Assembly (NCBI RefSeq): GCF_025061645.1
Contig: NZ_JANYMP010000001.1
Coordinates: 183,448-232,065 of the forward strand
Direction of reading: 5' to 3'
Length of the DNA: 48,618 nt
From: Umezawaea endophytica
GTDB lineage: Bacteria > Actinomycetota > Actinomycetes > Mycobacteriales > Pseudonocardiaceae
Positions 14,915 through 24,241 of this stretch are shown piece by piece. The notes beneath the pieces are model-generated. The model was given only the letters and a program-made list of their open reading frames with translations, was not told where the DNA came from and did not search any database. The translations under genes and the position numbers were made by a program. Numbering within the stretch: position 1 is the stretch's first letter; each line of letters begins with the position of its first letter.

Positions 14915-15373
14915 ATGCACCTACGCACTCGGCTGGTCGTGCTCACCGGAGCGGTGCTGCTCTGCCTCGGCGTGACGGCCGCGAACGGTCTCGCGAGCCC
15001 GGACCCGGTCCCACCGGCGGTGGTGACCTGCGCGGGGCTGCCCGCGACCATCGTCGTCCCGGCTCCCGGCATGGTCACCTTCGGCGACCCCGGCGGCGTC
15101 CCCACCAACGACGTGATCGTCGGGACGTCCGGTGTGGACACGATCCACGGCCTGGGCGGCGACGACGTCATCTGCGGGCTCGGTGAGGAAGACCTCCTCA
15201 CCGGTGGCAACGGTGACGACCGGATCTTCGGCCAGGGCGACGACGACGACATGTTCGGCGGCTCCGGCGAGGACGTCCTCAACGGCGGCCCGCACAACCT
15301 GGGCGACCGCGGCAACGGTGGAGCGGGCGTCGACGCCTGCCCGGCCACCGAGGTCCTGCTCAACTGCCCCTGA
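14915..15373 (+). CDS. Small secreted RTX-type calcium-binding repeat protein
   Basis: A 152-residue exported protein. The signal peptide is RTRLVVLTGAVLLCLGVTAANGLA. The mature part has four RTX-like nonapeptide units: VDTIHGLGGDDVICGLGEED, LTGGNGDDRIFGQGDDDD, MFGGSGEDVLNGG, and a last weak unit. These would fold as a short parallel beta-roll when calcium binds in the cell wall or outside. Four cysteines suggest disulfides. No catalytic domain is attached. ATG 14915 follows AAGGAG. It lies between two BTAD-domain regulators that face away from or converge on it, so its expression could be tied to one of them. Confidence 0.85.
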   Translation: MHLRTRLVVLTGAVLLCLGVTAANGLASPDPVPPAVVTCAGLPATIVVPAPGMVTFGDPGGVPTNDVIVGTSGVDTIHGLGGDDVICGLGEEDLLTGGNGDDRIFGQGDDDDMFGGSGEDVLNGGPHNLGDRGNGGAGVDACPATEVLLNCP

Positions 15374-15385
15374 CCGCCCCGACCC

Positions 15386-15418
15386 CTGCCCCCGCGCCGC
15401 TCACCGGCGCGGGGGCAG
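15386..15418. terminator. Perfect 14-bp hairpin between convergent genes
   Basis: CTGCCCCCGCGCCG (15386-15399) pairs exactly with 15405-15418 around a 5-base loop. The loop overlaps the stop codon of the minus-strand STAND gene, and the hairpin begins 12 bp after the RTX gene stop; it can serve both. Confidence 0.85.
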
Positions 15419-18400
15419 CGCTTGGCGCAGCAGGAGTTCCGTCGCCGGGTCGGGTCGCGCGCCGAGCTGCCGGAGCGCGGACAGGACGTCGTGCCGGGCG
15501 GTCGCGATCCGGCGGAGGTCACGGCTCTTGAGTGCCGCGGCGAGGACCAGCCGGTGGCCGCGCGCGTCGTAGGGGTCCACCGCGAGCGCCCGGACGGCGA
15601 GGTGCTCCGCCCCGGCCGCCTCGCCCGACACCAGCCGCAGTTCGCCGAGGTCGAGCAGGTTGCGCACGTGGTGCGCGCGGACCCGGTCGATCTCAATGCC
15701 TGCATCGGGGTCCGCCAGGGTCCCCAGGTCGGGCAGCGGGTCACCGCGCCACAACCCGACCGCCGTGCCGAGCAGGTCCTTCGCCCGGTCGACGTCCCCC
15801 TCCGCGCGGGCCTGGTCGACCTGGACGGCCAGCAGGTCGAACGTCCACAGGTCGACCGAGAGCCACGCGGAGCCGACCAGCCGGATCGTGTCGCCGTCGG
15901 ACCGCACGTGGAAGGTCGCGTCGCCGCCGGACCGGCCGGGTTCGACCAGCCGCCGGAGGTGGGTCAGGGTGACGCGGAGGTTCCGCGCCGCGCTCGCCGG
16001 GTCCAGCCCCGGCCAGAGCAGGTCCAGGGCCCGGTCGCGGGTGAGCACCGGGGTCAGCACCAGCGCCCCGAGTAGCTGCCGCACCCGCGTCCGGCGGAGC
16101 TGCGGGACGTCGACCGGGACGCCGTCGCGGGTCACCCGCATCGCGCCGATGACGTCGATGCCGGTCCGGTGGGTCGGCGGCGACGGCAGGGCGGCCAGCA
16201 GCCGGGTCGCGCCCGCGGCGACCACCTCGTCGGCCGACCGGACCGCCCGGCGGAACTCCCGGTGCACGGCGGGGCCGACCGCGTCGGCCAGCCACCTGCC
16301 CAGTTCCACGCCCTCGCCGTCACCCGCCGCGGTGAGCCGGGCGGCCAGCTCCACCGACCACGGCAGCGGCAGGAAGCACAGCGCGTGCTCCGGGGCGAGC
16401 ATCGACGGCTCACCCGCCCGTGCCCGGACCAGCGCCCGTGCCGCCGCGCGCGCCCTGCGGTGCGACGGGCCCAGCTCGACGGCGTCCCAGCACGCCCGCA
16501 GGCGCTCGTCCAGGACGTAGCCGAGGGTCAGGAACCGCCGCAGGTGCCGTTCGCCGAACCGCACGTCGACCGGCCACCGGGCCAGGTGGTGGGCGTACGC
16601 CCGGCGGGCGGCGGGCTCGTCGCCGGAGGCCACCGCGACGGCCGCCCGCGCGGCGCAGGCGAGGGCGGCGTCCCTCGGGTTGTCGTGGCCGTCCGGGTCG
16701 GCGCAGGACGGCGGCTCGTCGCCGCAGCAGGACGCGATCACCGCCAGGAAGGCCGCCGTCACGAACGCGTCCCGCGCCGTCCCGACGACCCCGCCGGGTC
16801 TTCGCGGTGGCGCGTCGCGCAGCCTGCCGAGGTCCGAGGGGTCGCCGTCGAACCAGCGCGCCACCGCCGAGGCCAGCCGGACGTGCTCGTCGTCGGAGCC
16901 GCCCACCGTCCGGTCCGCGAGTTCGGCGGCCTCCGCGCCCCGCCCGCACATGTCCAGGCAGTGGTAGTGGAACCTCACCGTGGGCAGCGCGATCACCGGC
17001 GGGACCTCCAGCACGGGCGCCTGGACGATCTCGGCGAGCGCGGCCTCCGGATCGCCGCCGACCTCGGCCAGCGTCGCGGCGACGCTGTGCCGCAGCAGCC
17101 GGGCCATCGGCGTCGGAGGACCGGGCAGGTGGTCGGCCCGGCAGGCGAGTTCGGCCAGCCGCCCCACGTCCGCCCGCGAGTGCGCGGTGATCACGGCCTG
17201 CGCGAGGACGACGGCGGCGTGCCGGTCCCGCAGTCCGGCCCAGGCCTCGTCGAGCAGGACGTCGATGCGCGGGTCGGTGAAGTCGACGGCGTGGACCACC
17301 GCGGCCCGCAGCAGCACGAACTCCGGCCGGTCCGCCACCGTCGGCGTGACGGCGCCCAGCCACCGCTCGGCCATCTCCCTGGGCAGGGCGGACAGCGTGG
17401 TGTTCACGAGTCGCACCGCGAGGTCGGCGAGCACCTCCCAGTCCCGCGTCCGGCACGCCAGCGCCCCCGCACGGGCCAGGTCCCCGCGGTCCGCCAGCAC
17501 CGCGGCGGCCCTCCGGTGCAGGTGCCGCGCCTCCTCCGCCGCCATCGTCGCGGCCAGCGCCTCGGTCCACAGCTCGTGCGCGCGGTACCGGCCGTCGTCG
17601 AGGGCGCGCACCAGCGGGACCGCCCTGGCCAGCCCGTCGAGGCGGACCGCGTCCCCGGTCACCGCCGCGACCTCCGCCGAACTCGCGGTGCCCAGCGCCG
17701 CCAGCGCGCCCAACGCCCGGCGCCGCGGCGCCGACAGCCTCCCGAGGATCTCCTCCCGCGCGTACCGCCACGGCGCCGACGGCCCGGCCGCGAACGCCAG
17801 CCGCACCAGCGCGGGCCACCCCCGCAGCGCGCCGGCCAGCGCCGGGTCCCGCCCGAGCCGCCGCCCCAGCGCCCGCAGCTCGACGTCGGTGAAGGACAGG
17901 TCGTCCGTCCCGATCCGCACCACGTCGCCCGCGGCCTCCCGACGCGCCAACGGCAGGTCCGGCACCGTCCGCCCGGACAGCACCAGGTGCGCCGTGGTCG
18001 GCAGGGCGCGCACGACCTCCCCCAGCATCAGCGCTCCCGGCGACCCGGCGGGGATCTCGTGCACGTCGTCCAGCACCAGGCTCACCTCGACCGGCGCCAA
18101 CCGGATCAGCGCGTCGACGACGTCCCGCGCCCCCGGCGCCCGCACCCCGTCCCCCGTGGACAGACCGGCCAGCACCACCCGCGCGAACACCACCGAGTTC
18201 CCGTGGGCCGCCTCGCAGTCCACCCACACGTCGATCCCCCGCGGCTCCACCAGGTTCGCCCGGTGGGCCTGCGCCAGCACGGTCGTCTTCCCGAACCCCG
18301 GCCCGGCGACCACTACCGTCACCGCGCGCTCCCACCGCTGCGCCAGCATCCGCACCAGCCGGAGCCGGGGCACCTCGACGTCCAACGGCCGCGGCGCGGC

Positions 18401-18493
18401 GGCCGGGCTGACCAGGAACGCGCGCACGGCGGACCCCGGCTCGCCGACCGGTCGGGCCGCCCTGGTGGTGTCCACGCAGGGAGGAGCCCCCAC
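15401..18493 (-). CDS. STAND ATPase regulator with C-terminal wHTH-BTAD module
   Basis: A 1030-residue regulator. The MalT-like P-loop ATPase is N-terminal: Walker A GPGFGKTT (64-71) and Walker B VSLVLDDVHE (Asp142-143). LVLSGRTVPDLPLARREAAG follows, the sensor region of LuxR/LAL-type STAND proteins. A long alpha-helical TPR-like middle follows, then a winged helix near 775-870 (DVIGAMRVTRDGVPVDVPQL to RNLRVTLTHLRRLVEPG) and a BTAD domain to the end (GLWRGDPLPDLG, VRALAVDPYDARGHRLVLAA). In AfsR-type proteins the SARP part comes first; here it comes last. The start is uncertain: GTG 18475 is also in frame. It is probably ATP-dependent and signal-switched; the inducer is unknown. Confidence 0.85.
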   Translation of the reverse strand: MGAPPCVDTTRAARPVGEPGSAVRAFLVSPAAAPRPLDVEVPRLRLVRMLAQRWERAVTVVVAGPGFGKTTVLAQAHRANLVEPRGIDVWVDCEAAHGNSVVFARVVLAGLSTGDGVRAPGARDVVDALIRLAPVEVSLVLDDVHEIPAGSPGALMLGEVVRALPTTAHLVLSGRTVPDLPLARREAAGDVVRIGTDDLSFTDVELRALGRRLGRDPALAGALRGWPALVRLAFAAGPSAPWRYAREEILGRLSAPRRRALGALAALGTASSAEVAAVTGDAVRLDGLARAVPLVRALDDGRYRAHELWTEALAATMAAEEARHLHRRAAAVLADRGDLARAGALACRTRDWEVLADLAVRLVNTTLSALPREMAERWLGAVTPTVADRPEFVLLRAAVVHAVDFTDPRIDVLLDEAWAGLRDRHAAVVLAQAVITAHSRADVGRLAELACRADHLPGPPTPMARLLRHSVAATLAEVGGDPEAALAEIVQAPVLEVPPVIALPTVRFHYHCLDMCGRGAEAAELADRTVGGSDDEHVRLASAVARWFDGDPSDLGRLRDAPPRRPGGVVGTARDAFVTAAFLAVIASCCGDEPPSCADPDGHDNPRDAALACAARAAVAVASGDEPAARRAYAHHLARWPVDVRFGERHLRRFLTLGYVLDERLRACWDAVELGPSHRRARAAARALVRARAGEPSMLAPEHALCFLPLPWSVELAARLTAAGDGEGVELGRWLADAVGPAVHREFRRAVRSADEVVAAGATRLLAALPSPPTHRTGIDVIGAMRVTRDGVPVDVPQLRRTRVRQLLGALVLTPVLTRDRALDLLWPGLDPASAARNLRVTLTHLRRLVEPGRSGGDATFHVRSDGDTIRLVGSAWLSVDLWTFDLLAVQVDQARAEGDVDRAKDLLGTAVGLWRGDPLPDLGTLADPDAGIEIDRVRAHHVRNLLDLGELRLVSGEAAGAEHLAVRALAVDPYDARGHRLVLAAALKSRDLRRIATARHDVLSALRQLGARPDPATELLLRQALPPRR

Positions 18494-18655
18494 CGGGCGG
18501 TTTGATACCTCCGCGGCCCCCGTAGGACACCAAGGACACGATCGCCGCGATACCCGACCTGTTCACAGCGGTCACGTCCCTGGTCGACCGCGCGCCGGCT
18601 GACGGCGAACCTCGCGCGCGTTCGCCTCCACCGGGTCCCGCAGTAGGCTCCGTGG

Positions 18656-19507
18656 ATGGTCGGCGCGGGGTCGGGCGGGCGTTGGGTGCGGATCACGGCG
18701 GAGGTGGTCGTCGAGGTCCGGGACGCCGCCGCCCTCGAGCGTGAGGCGCTGGCGCACGTCGACGGGGTCGAGTTCTCGGTGGACGACGGCTCCGTGGCGA
18801 CCGTCGAGCAGGTGCGGGCGGGTGCGCGGGACGCCGTCCGCGGCGATCCCCTCGCCGCGCTGGAGATCCTGGCCGACCCGAGCGCGATGGTGGACTCGGT
18901 CGCGGGCGTCCACGCGCTCCAGGCCGAGTACCGGGTGGAGGACATCGGCCGGGAGGGCGGTCCGCTGCCGGACTTCGCCGCGCTGTTCCCGCCGTGCGGG
19001 TGCGACGACCCGGCGTGCGCCGCCGTGACGCCGAGGACGGCGGCGGTGCTGTGGAGCGTCGGGCAGGTCCTCGCGGGCTTCGCCTACGACGACGTGCTGG
19101 AGCACGGGGACGACCCGGTGGGCGAGACGGTCGCGTGGTCGGTGTTCGACGAGTTCCCGCGGGCCACCTGGCACCGGGACGCGGTGTGGCGGCGGCTGGT
19201 CGCGCGGTCGTTCGACGACCTCTCCCTGGACCTCGAATCCGGGCGGCGGCCGGTGCCGCGCAGCCGGGCCGAGGAAGTGGTGCTGAGCCTGATGGTGCGC
19301 CACGCCCGCGCGGCGGTGGCCGACGGGTGGGAGAGCCTGGAGGTCGGGTTCACCGCCATGCCGCGGCACCGCGACGACTTCGACTGGGCCTCGCTGGTCG
19401 ACACCGAGACCGACACCGACCCCGGCGGCACCGACGACGTGGCCGCCTGGCACACCCCGTTCCCCACCGCGGAGAAGCGGGACCCGCGCAGGCCGTTCCG
19501 GCGGTGA
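18656..19507 (+). CDS. Hypothetical protein (283 aa)
   Basis: No family recognised. The protein is acidic and probably cytoplasmic, without signal peptide or membrane segment. It begins MVGAGSGGRWVRITAEVVVEVRD and contains a short Cys-rich motif FPPCGCDDPACAAVTP near residue 122 that could hold a metal. The C-terminal half is helical and charged. TAGGCT (18644-18649) lies six bases before ATG 18656 with no Shine-Dalgarno, the leaderless pattern. It is divergent from the STAND regulator gene; the shared gap has a repeated GGACAC word (18525-18538 region) that could be a binding site. Function unknown. Confidence 0.75.
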   Translation: MVGAGSGGRWVRITAEVVVEVRDAAALEREALAHVDGVEFSVDDGSVATVEQVRAGARDAVRGDPLAALEILADPSAMVDSVAGVHALQAEYRVEDIGREGGPLPDFAALFPPCGCDDPACAAVTPRTAAVLWSVGQVLAGFAYDDVLEHGDDPVGETVAWSVFDEFPRATWHRDAVWRRLVARSFDDLSLDLESGRRPVPRSRAEEVVLSLMVRHARAAVADGWESLEVGFTAMPRHRDDFDWASLVDTETDTDPGGTDDVAAWHTPFPTAEKRDPRRPFRR

Positions 19508-19537
19508 GGAGGCCGGAACCGGTCGGTCCCGGCCTCC
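19508..19537. terminator. Hairpin between convergent genes
   Basis: GGAGGCCGGAACC (19508-19520) pairs with 19525-19537 with one A/C mismatch and a 4-base loop. It starts immediately after the 283-aa gene's stop and precedes the stop of the convergent tectonin-like gene at 19548. Confidence 0.75.
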
Positions 19538-19547
19538 CGAGCACGGT

Positions 19548-20261
19548 CTAGGGGCAGGGCACGATCTGGTCGGCCGGACCGCCGACCGCCGTCCAGGTGG
19601 TACCGGACACCCACCGGTAGACCTCCTGCCTGTTCGGCGTCAACCCGTAGATCGCCCCGTCGGTCACGGCCCACTCGTAGCCCGCGCCACCGACCTGCGC
19701 CCAGTTGTTCGGCGACCCCAGATAACCGTAGATCGCACTGCCGTTCGGCGTAGTCGCGAACAAGCCGTAGCTCCCGCCGTACAACCAATCGGCGGGACCC
19801 CCGACCTGCGTCCAGGCGGTGCCACTCCCGTTGTAGCGGTACACGCCACTGCCATTGGGCGAAATTCCGTAAATGGCACCGCCGGTAACCGCCCAGGTGC
19901 GGCCGGGACCACCGACCAGCGCCCAGTTGTTCGGCGACCCCAGATAACCGTAGATCGCGCTCCCGCCGGGAGTGGTCGCGAACAGGCCATAGCCGCCGCC
20001 GTACAGCCGCCCGGCCGGACCACCGATCTGCGTCTACCCGGACCCGTTGTAGCGGTAGACCCCGTTTCCCCCTGGTGAGAGCGCGCAGACGGTGTTGGCG
20101 GCCGCGACGCCGGGTCTGCTCGGGGCGAACGTGGCCGAGGGCTCGTTCGACGGGAACGAGGTGGTGGCCACCGCCGAGGCGGACGGCCCGATGAATAGAC
20201 CGGACACGACGACGAGGGTCGCCGAAATGACGGACGAGCGAATCCTGCGGAGTGCGCCCAT
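19548..20261 (-). pseudogene. Secreted tectonin-like beta-propeller protein, broken by an in-frame TAG
   Basis: ATG 20261 (with GGAGG upstream) opens a signal peptide (RIRSSVISATLVVVSGLFIGPSASA). About 76 codons in, at 20034-20036, the frame hits TAG. The same frame then continues without a stop to 19548, giving 238 codons in all. The downstream part has two long near-identical units with YGLFATTP, AIYGYLGSPNNWA and YRYNGSGTAWTQVGGPAD, resembling tectonin/beta-propeller lectin blades. At the TAG the other copies have Trp (TGG) after SGT, so a single G-to-A change plus loss of two codons explains the stop. Either a decayed gene, or recoded; decay is likelier. Confidence 0.75.
19697..19958 (-). 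repeat. 222-bp spaced internal repeats of the tectonin-like gene
   Basis: A 40-bp stretch at 19697-19736 is repeated without change at 19919-19958, 222 bp (74 codons) apart. Flanking sequence is also similar. The repeats mark two propeller units and are prone to recombination. Confidence 0.85.
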
Positions 20262-20478
20262 GAATCCTCCAGAATTCCACACGAAATGGTTTTCGCCCCG
20301 GTTCGGACACCACCCATGGTGCAGTAATCCGCTATCCCGAACAGCCACCATCCGCTCGTCGACGGAATAGCCCGATCGCACGACCGATCATCCGCCGGAC
20401 CGATTCACCACATTGTTTTTCGCCATGACCACCGGCGGCCGTCGCCCATTCGCACGACGAACACGGGTCGGGAAACGT
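20262..20478. other. Gap upstream of the tectonin-like gene, no gene seen
   Basis: This 217-bp stretch separates the tectonin-like gene from the argG terminator. It is less GC-rich than its surroundings (TTTTTCGCC, GAATAG, GGAATCC words), as expected for a promoter region of the minus-strand tectonin-like gene. No coding frame with codon bias is visible on either strand. Confidence 0.5.
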
Positions 20479-20512
20479 CGAGAGCCGCCGGACAGGTGTC
20501 CGGCGGCTCTCG
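20479..20512 (-). terminator. argG terminator hairpin
   Basis: AGAGCCGCCGGACA (20481-20494) pairs perfectly with 20497-20510; two more base pairs extend the stem to 20479-20512. It lies 16 bp beyond the argG stop on the minus strand. Confidence 0.85.
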
Positions 20513-20527
20513 GCGAAGGGAGGGCGG

Positions 20528-21976
<1,449 letters not shown>

Positions 21977-21979
21977 TCA

Positions 21980-22008
21980 ATTATGCACGACGATGCATGA
22001 TCATACAA
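21980..22008 (-). promoter_or_regulatory. argG leaderless promoter overlapped by ArgR-like box
   Basis: On the minus strand, TTGTAT (22008-22003), a 17-base spacer and CATAAT (21985-21980) form a good sigma-70-type promoter; the GTG start is six bases downstream. The spacer and -10 contain GCATCGTCGTGCATAAT, with two TGCAT half-sites 10 bp apart, resembling actinomycete ARG boxes. ArgR binding there would block RNA polymerase directly. Confidence 0.72.
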
Positions 22009-22026
22009 ACCCCTAGATCCGGACCC

Positions 22027-22533
22027 CTAGAGCACGGTGATCGCCGTGATCCTCCACTGCTCCTCCACCCGCTCCGCGCGGACCTCCAGTTGACCCGCGC
22101 GCGAGGTGTGGTTCCCCTCCCCCGACCGCAGGGTCTGCTGGTCGACGAACACCAGCAGCCGCGCCCGGTCACCGGTCAGCTCCACCACGCCGATGGACCG
22201 GACGGTGGTCGTGAACACCACCTGCTGCTCGACCGCTTGCTTCCGGACCTCGCCGAAGAGCGCGGTGTACTGCTCGACAGCCTCACCCGCCAGCACCCGC
22301 CGCGCGGACTCCTCGGTGACGTCGGTGTTGCCGTAGTCGTAGGAGAACACCGATCGGACCGCCGCGCCGACCTCGTCGACGACCGCGCTGGTGCCGGACG
22401 CGTCCACCAGCGCCGCGTTGGTCGCCCACGGGCTCTCGCGCAGGCGGTCCGCCGCCAGGCCGAACCACAGCGAGGCGACCGCGGACACCACCACGACCGC
22501 CGCCAGCACGCCCAGCGCGGACGCCCGCCTCAT
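22027..22533 (-). CDS. Mce-associated membrane protein (second)
   Basis: A 168-residue protein with one N-terminal membrane segment (ALGVLAAVVVVSAVASLWFGLAA) and an extracytoplasmic SnoaL/NTF2-like domain (VVDEVGAAVRSVFSYDYGNTDVTEESARRVLAG; VRSIGVVELTGDRARLLVFVDQQTL; VEEQWRITAITVL). It matches Mam/Mas proteins that stabilise Mce transporters. It is the last gene of the mce operon; its ATG overlaps the previous stop as ATGA. Only 53 bp separate its stop from the argG start, and no terminator is visible there. Confidence 0.88.
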   Translation of the reverse strand: MRRASALGVLAAVVVVSAVASLWFGLAADRLRESPWATNAALVDASGTSAVVDEVGAAVRSVFSYDYGNTDVTEESARRVLAGEAVEQYTALFGEVRKQAVEQQVVFTTTVRSIGVVELTGDRARLLVFVDQQTLRSGEGNHTSRAGQLEVRAERVEEQWRITAITVL

Positions 22534-23021
22534 CCGCCGAACCCCACGACCTGGACCGAGCTGAGCAGCCACTCGTCCCCCACCCTGGTCAGGTCCGTGT
22601 CGAACCGGGTGCGCTTGGCGGTGGCCTGACCGCCCTCCGGGGTCACGCTCACCTCCAGCACGGCGATCAGCTCCGCCTGCCCGGAGTGGACGTCCAGCGA
22701 CGTCACCGCCGCGCCGAGCACCGTCACGGCCGTCACGGTCTTCGCGGCCCCGATGTCCTGCACGTACGCGTCGTGGTCGCGGGTCAACTGGTCCAGCAGC
22801 CGTCCGGTCGCCGTCGCCCGCCAGGCCCGCTGCACCTCCTCCGGCTCGCGGTGGTCCAGGGTGTTGAGCACCACGAGCCGCTGCTCGCCCTGGCGCAGCA
22901 CCTCGTCCCGCGTCTGCGCGAACCGCTGGAGGTCGCCGTGGCCCGCCTCCCACCAGGTCCAGCCGAACCAGAGGGCGCCGAGCACCCCGACGGCGGCGAG
23001 CGCCGCGAACAGGCGCATCAC
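22530..23021 (-). CDS. Mce-associated membrane protein (first)
   Basis: A 163-residue protein with an N-terminal membrane anchor (LFAALAAVGVLGALWFGWTWW) and an NTF2-like outside domain (RFAQTRDEVLRQGEQRLVVLNTLD, VEVSVTPEGG, VGDEWLLSSVQVVGFGG). It corresponds to the first Mas/Mam gene found after mceF in actinobacterial mce operons. GTG 23021 overlaps the mceF stop as GTGA; ATG 23018 is the next codon and equally possible, with GGGGGAG upstream. The stop overlaps the next gene as ATGA. Confidence 0.88.
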   Translation of the reverse strand: MMRLFAALAAVGVLGALWFGWTWWEAGHGDLQRFAQTRDEVLRQGEQRLVVLNTLDHREPEEVQRAWRATATGRLLDQLTRDHDAYVQDIGAAKTVTAVTVLGAAVTSLDVHSGQAELIAVLEVSVTPEGGQATAKRTRFDTDLTRVGDEWLLSSVQVVGFGG

Positions 23022-24241
23022 TCCCCCAGCCCGAGCAGGCCCGCCAGGCTCGTCGGCGCGGGCCGGGCGTCCAGCGAGCCGAGGACGCCGGGGAGCCGCT
23101 GCCGCTGCTGCTCCGGCGCCGGGAGCTGCTGCGGGATCCCGGCGAACGGGGCGTTCTGCGCGCCGCGCACGCTGATCGGGCTGCCCGGCGGCTCAGCGCA
23201 GTAGGCCTGGCTGTTCGCCGGGATCGAGGTCACGTCGTCGGCGGGCCGCTGGTGGGTGGTCTCGTAGCCCCTGGTGCACGACATCGGGTCGAAGAAGTTG
23301 AGGACCGCCCCCAGGTGCCCGGTCCCGTCCGGTGACGTCGTGCGGGTCGTGGCGACCACGATCGGGTAGACCACCAGCGCCTGCTCGATGGCGTCCTTGC
23401 GGCTCGTGGTGATCTGCGTCGTGGTGAGCAGGTTCGCCACCAGCACGCTGAGGTCGGTGCCGGAGGTGCGCAGGACGTCGTCGACCTGCCTGGCCACGAC
23501 GGGCGCCTGCCCGATGACCGCGCGCAGGTCGGGGTCGGACTCCTTGAGCTGGGCGGAGATCCGCGCGAGCCCCTCGCCGAACGCGGCGATGTTCGCCGAC
23601 TCGGCCCGCTGCGTCTCCAGGACCGTGCGGCCGTCGGCCAGCAGCCCGACCGTCTGCGGGAGGTGGTCGATCGCGGTGCCGGTCAGGGAGTCGGCGCTGT
23701 CCAGCAGCCGCTGCAACGGCTCCCCGGCGCCGCTGAACGCGGTGTCCAGCTCGTCCACGACGGTGCGCAGCGACTCGATCGGGACGGACGTGACGAGCGC
23801 GTCGAGGTTGGCCAGCACCGATTCCGGGCTGGGCGGGATGGCCGTCCGGTCCAGCGGGATCACCGAGCCCTGGCCGAGGAACGGGCCGTTCTCGTCGTCC
23901 GGTTCCAGCTCCACGTACTGCTCGCCGATCGCGGACCGGTTCGCCACCAGCGCGCGCGTGCTCGCCGGGATCGGCGGCGCGGACGGCTCGACGTCGAGGT
24001 CCACCTCCACGCCCCAGTCGGTGAGCCGCAGCTCGGTGACGCGGCCGACGGTCACGCCCCGGTAGGCGACCTCGGCGTTGACGAAGATCCCGCCGGAGTC
24101 GGTGAGGCGCATGGTCGCCACGTACCCGCGCGCGCCGAACAGCCGGTCCAGCCTGGCGTACTCGGCGCCCGTGTAGGTCACGCCCACCACGGCGATGACG
24201 ACGAGCACCAGGAGGCGGACCCTGGTCCCCCGGCTGATCAC
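23018..24241 (-). CDS. MceF, MlaD-domain subunit of Mce lipid transporter
   Basis: A 407-residue envelope protein. A single membrane segment (LLVLVVIAVVGVTYTGAEYA) is followed by the MlaD beta-barrel domain (YVATMRLTDSGGIFVNAEVAYRGVTVGRVTELRL to SAIGEQYVELEP) near residues 38-115, a long amphipathic helical needle region (about 140-310), and a Cys-containing, Pro-rich C-terminal tail. Six Mce subunits form the hexameric tunnel that carries hydrophobic molecules across the periplasm. ATG 24241 overlaps the mceE stop as ATGA. Confidence 0.93.
   Translation of the reverse strand: MISRGTRVRLLVLVVIAVVGVTYTGAEYARLDRLFGARGYVATMRLTDSGGIFVNAEVAYRGVTVGRVTELRLTDWGVEVDLDVEPSAPPIPASTRALVANRSAIGEQYVELEPDDENGPFLGQGSVIPLDRTAIPPSPESVLANLDALVTSVPIESLRTVVDELDTAFSGAGEPLQRLLDSADSLTGTAIDHLPQTVGLLADGRTVLETQRAESANIAAFGEGLARISAQLKESDPDLRAVIGQAPVVARQVDDVLRTSGTDLSVLVANLLTTTQITTSRKDAIEQALVVYPIVVATTRTTSPDGTGHLGAVLNFFDPMSCTRGYETTHQRPADDVTSIPANSQAYCAEPPGSPISVRGAQNAPFAGIPQQLPAPEQQRQRLPGVLGSLDARPAPTSLAGLLGLGE

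Noticed and set aside
14024-18493. Specialised-metabolite gene cluster, suggested by SARP-type regulators
   Set aside because: No polyketide, peptide-synthetase, terpene or lanthipeptide biosynthesis genes occur anywhere in the window.
19697-19958. 40-bp exact direct repeats considered as attachment-site or insertion duplications
   Set aside because: They lie in frame within a repeated protein domain and are spaced exactly 74 codons, so internal gene duplication explains them; no integrase or transposase is nearby.
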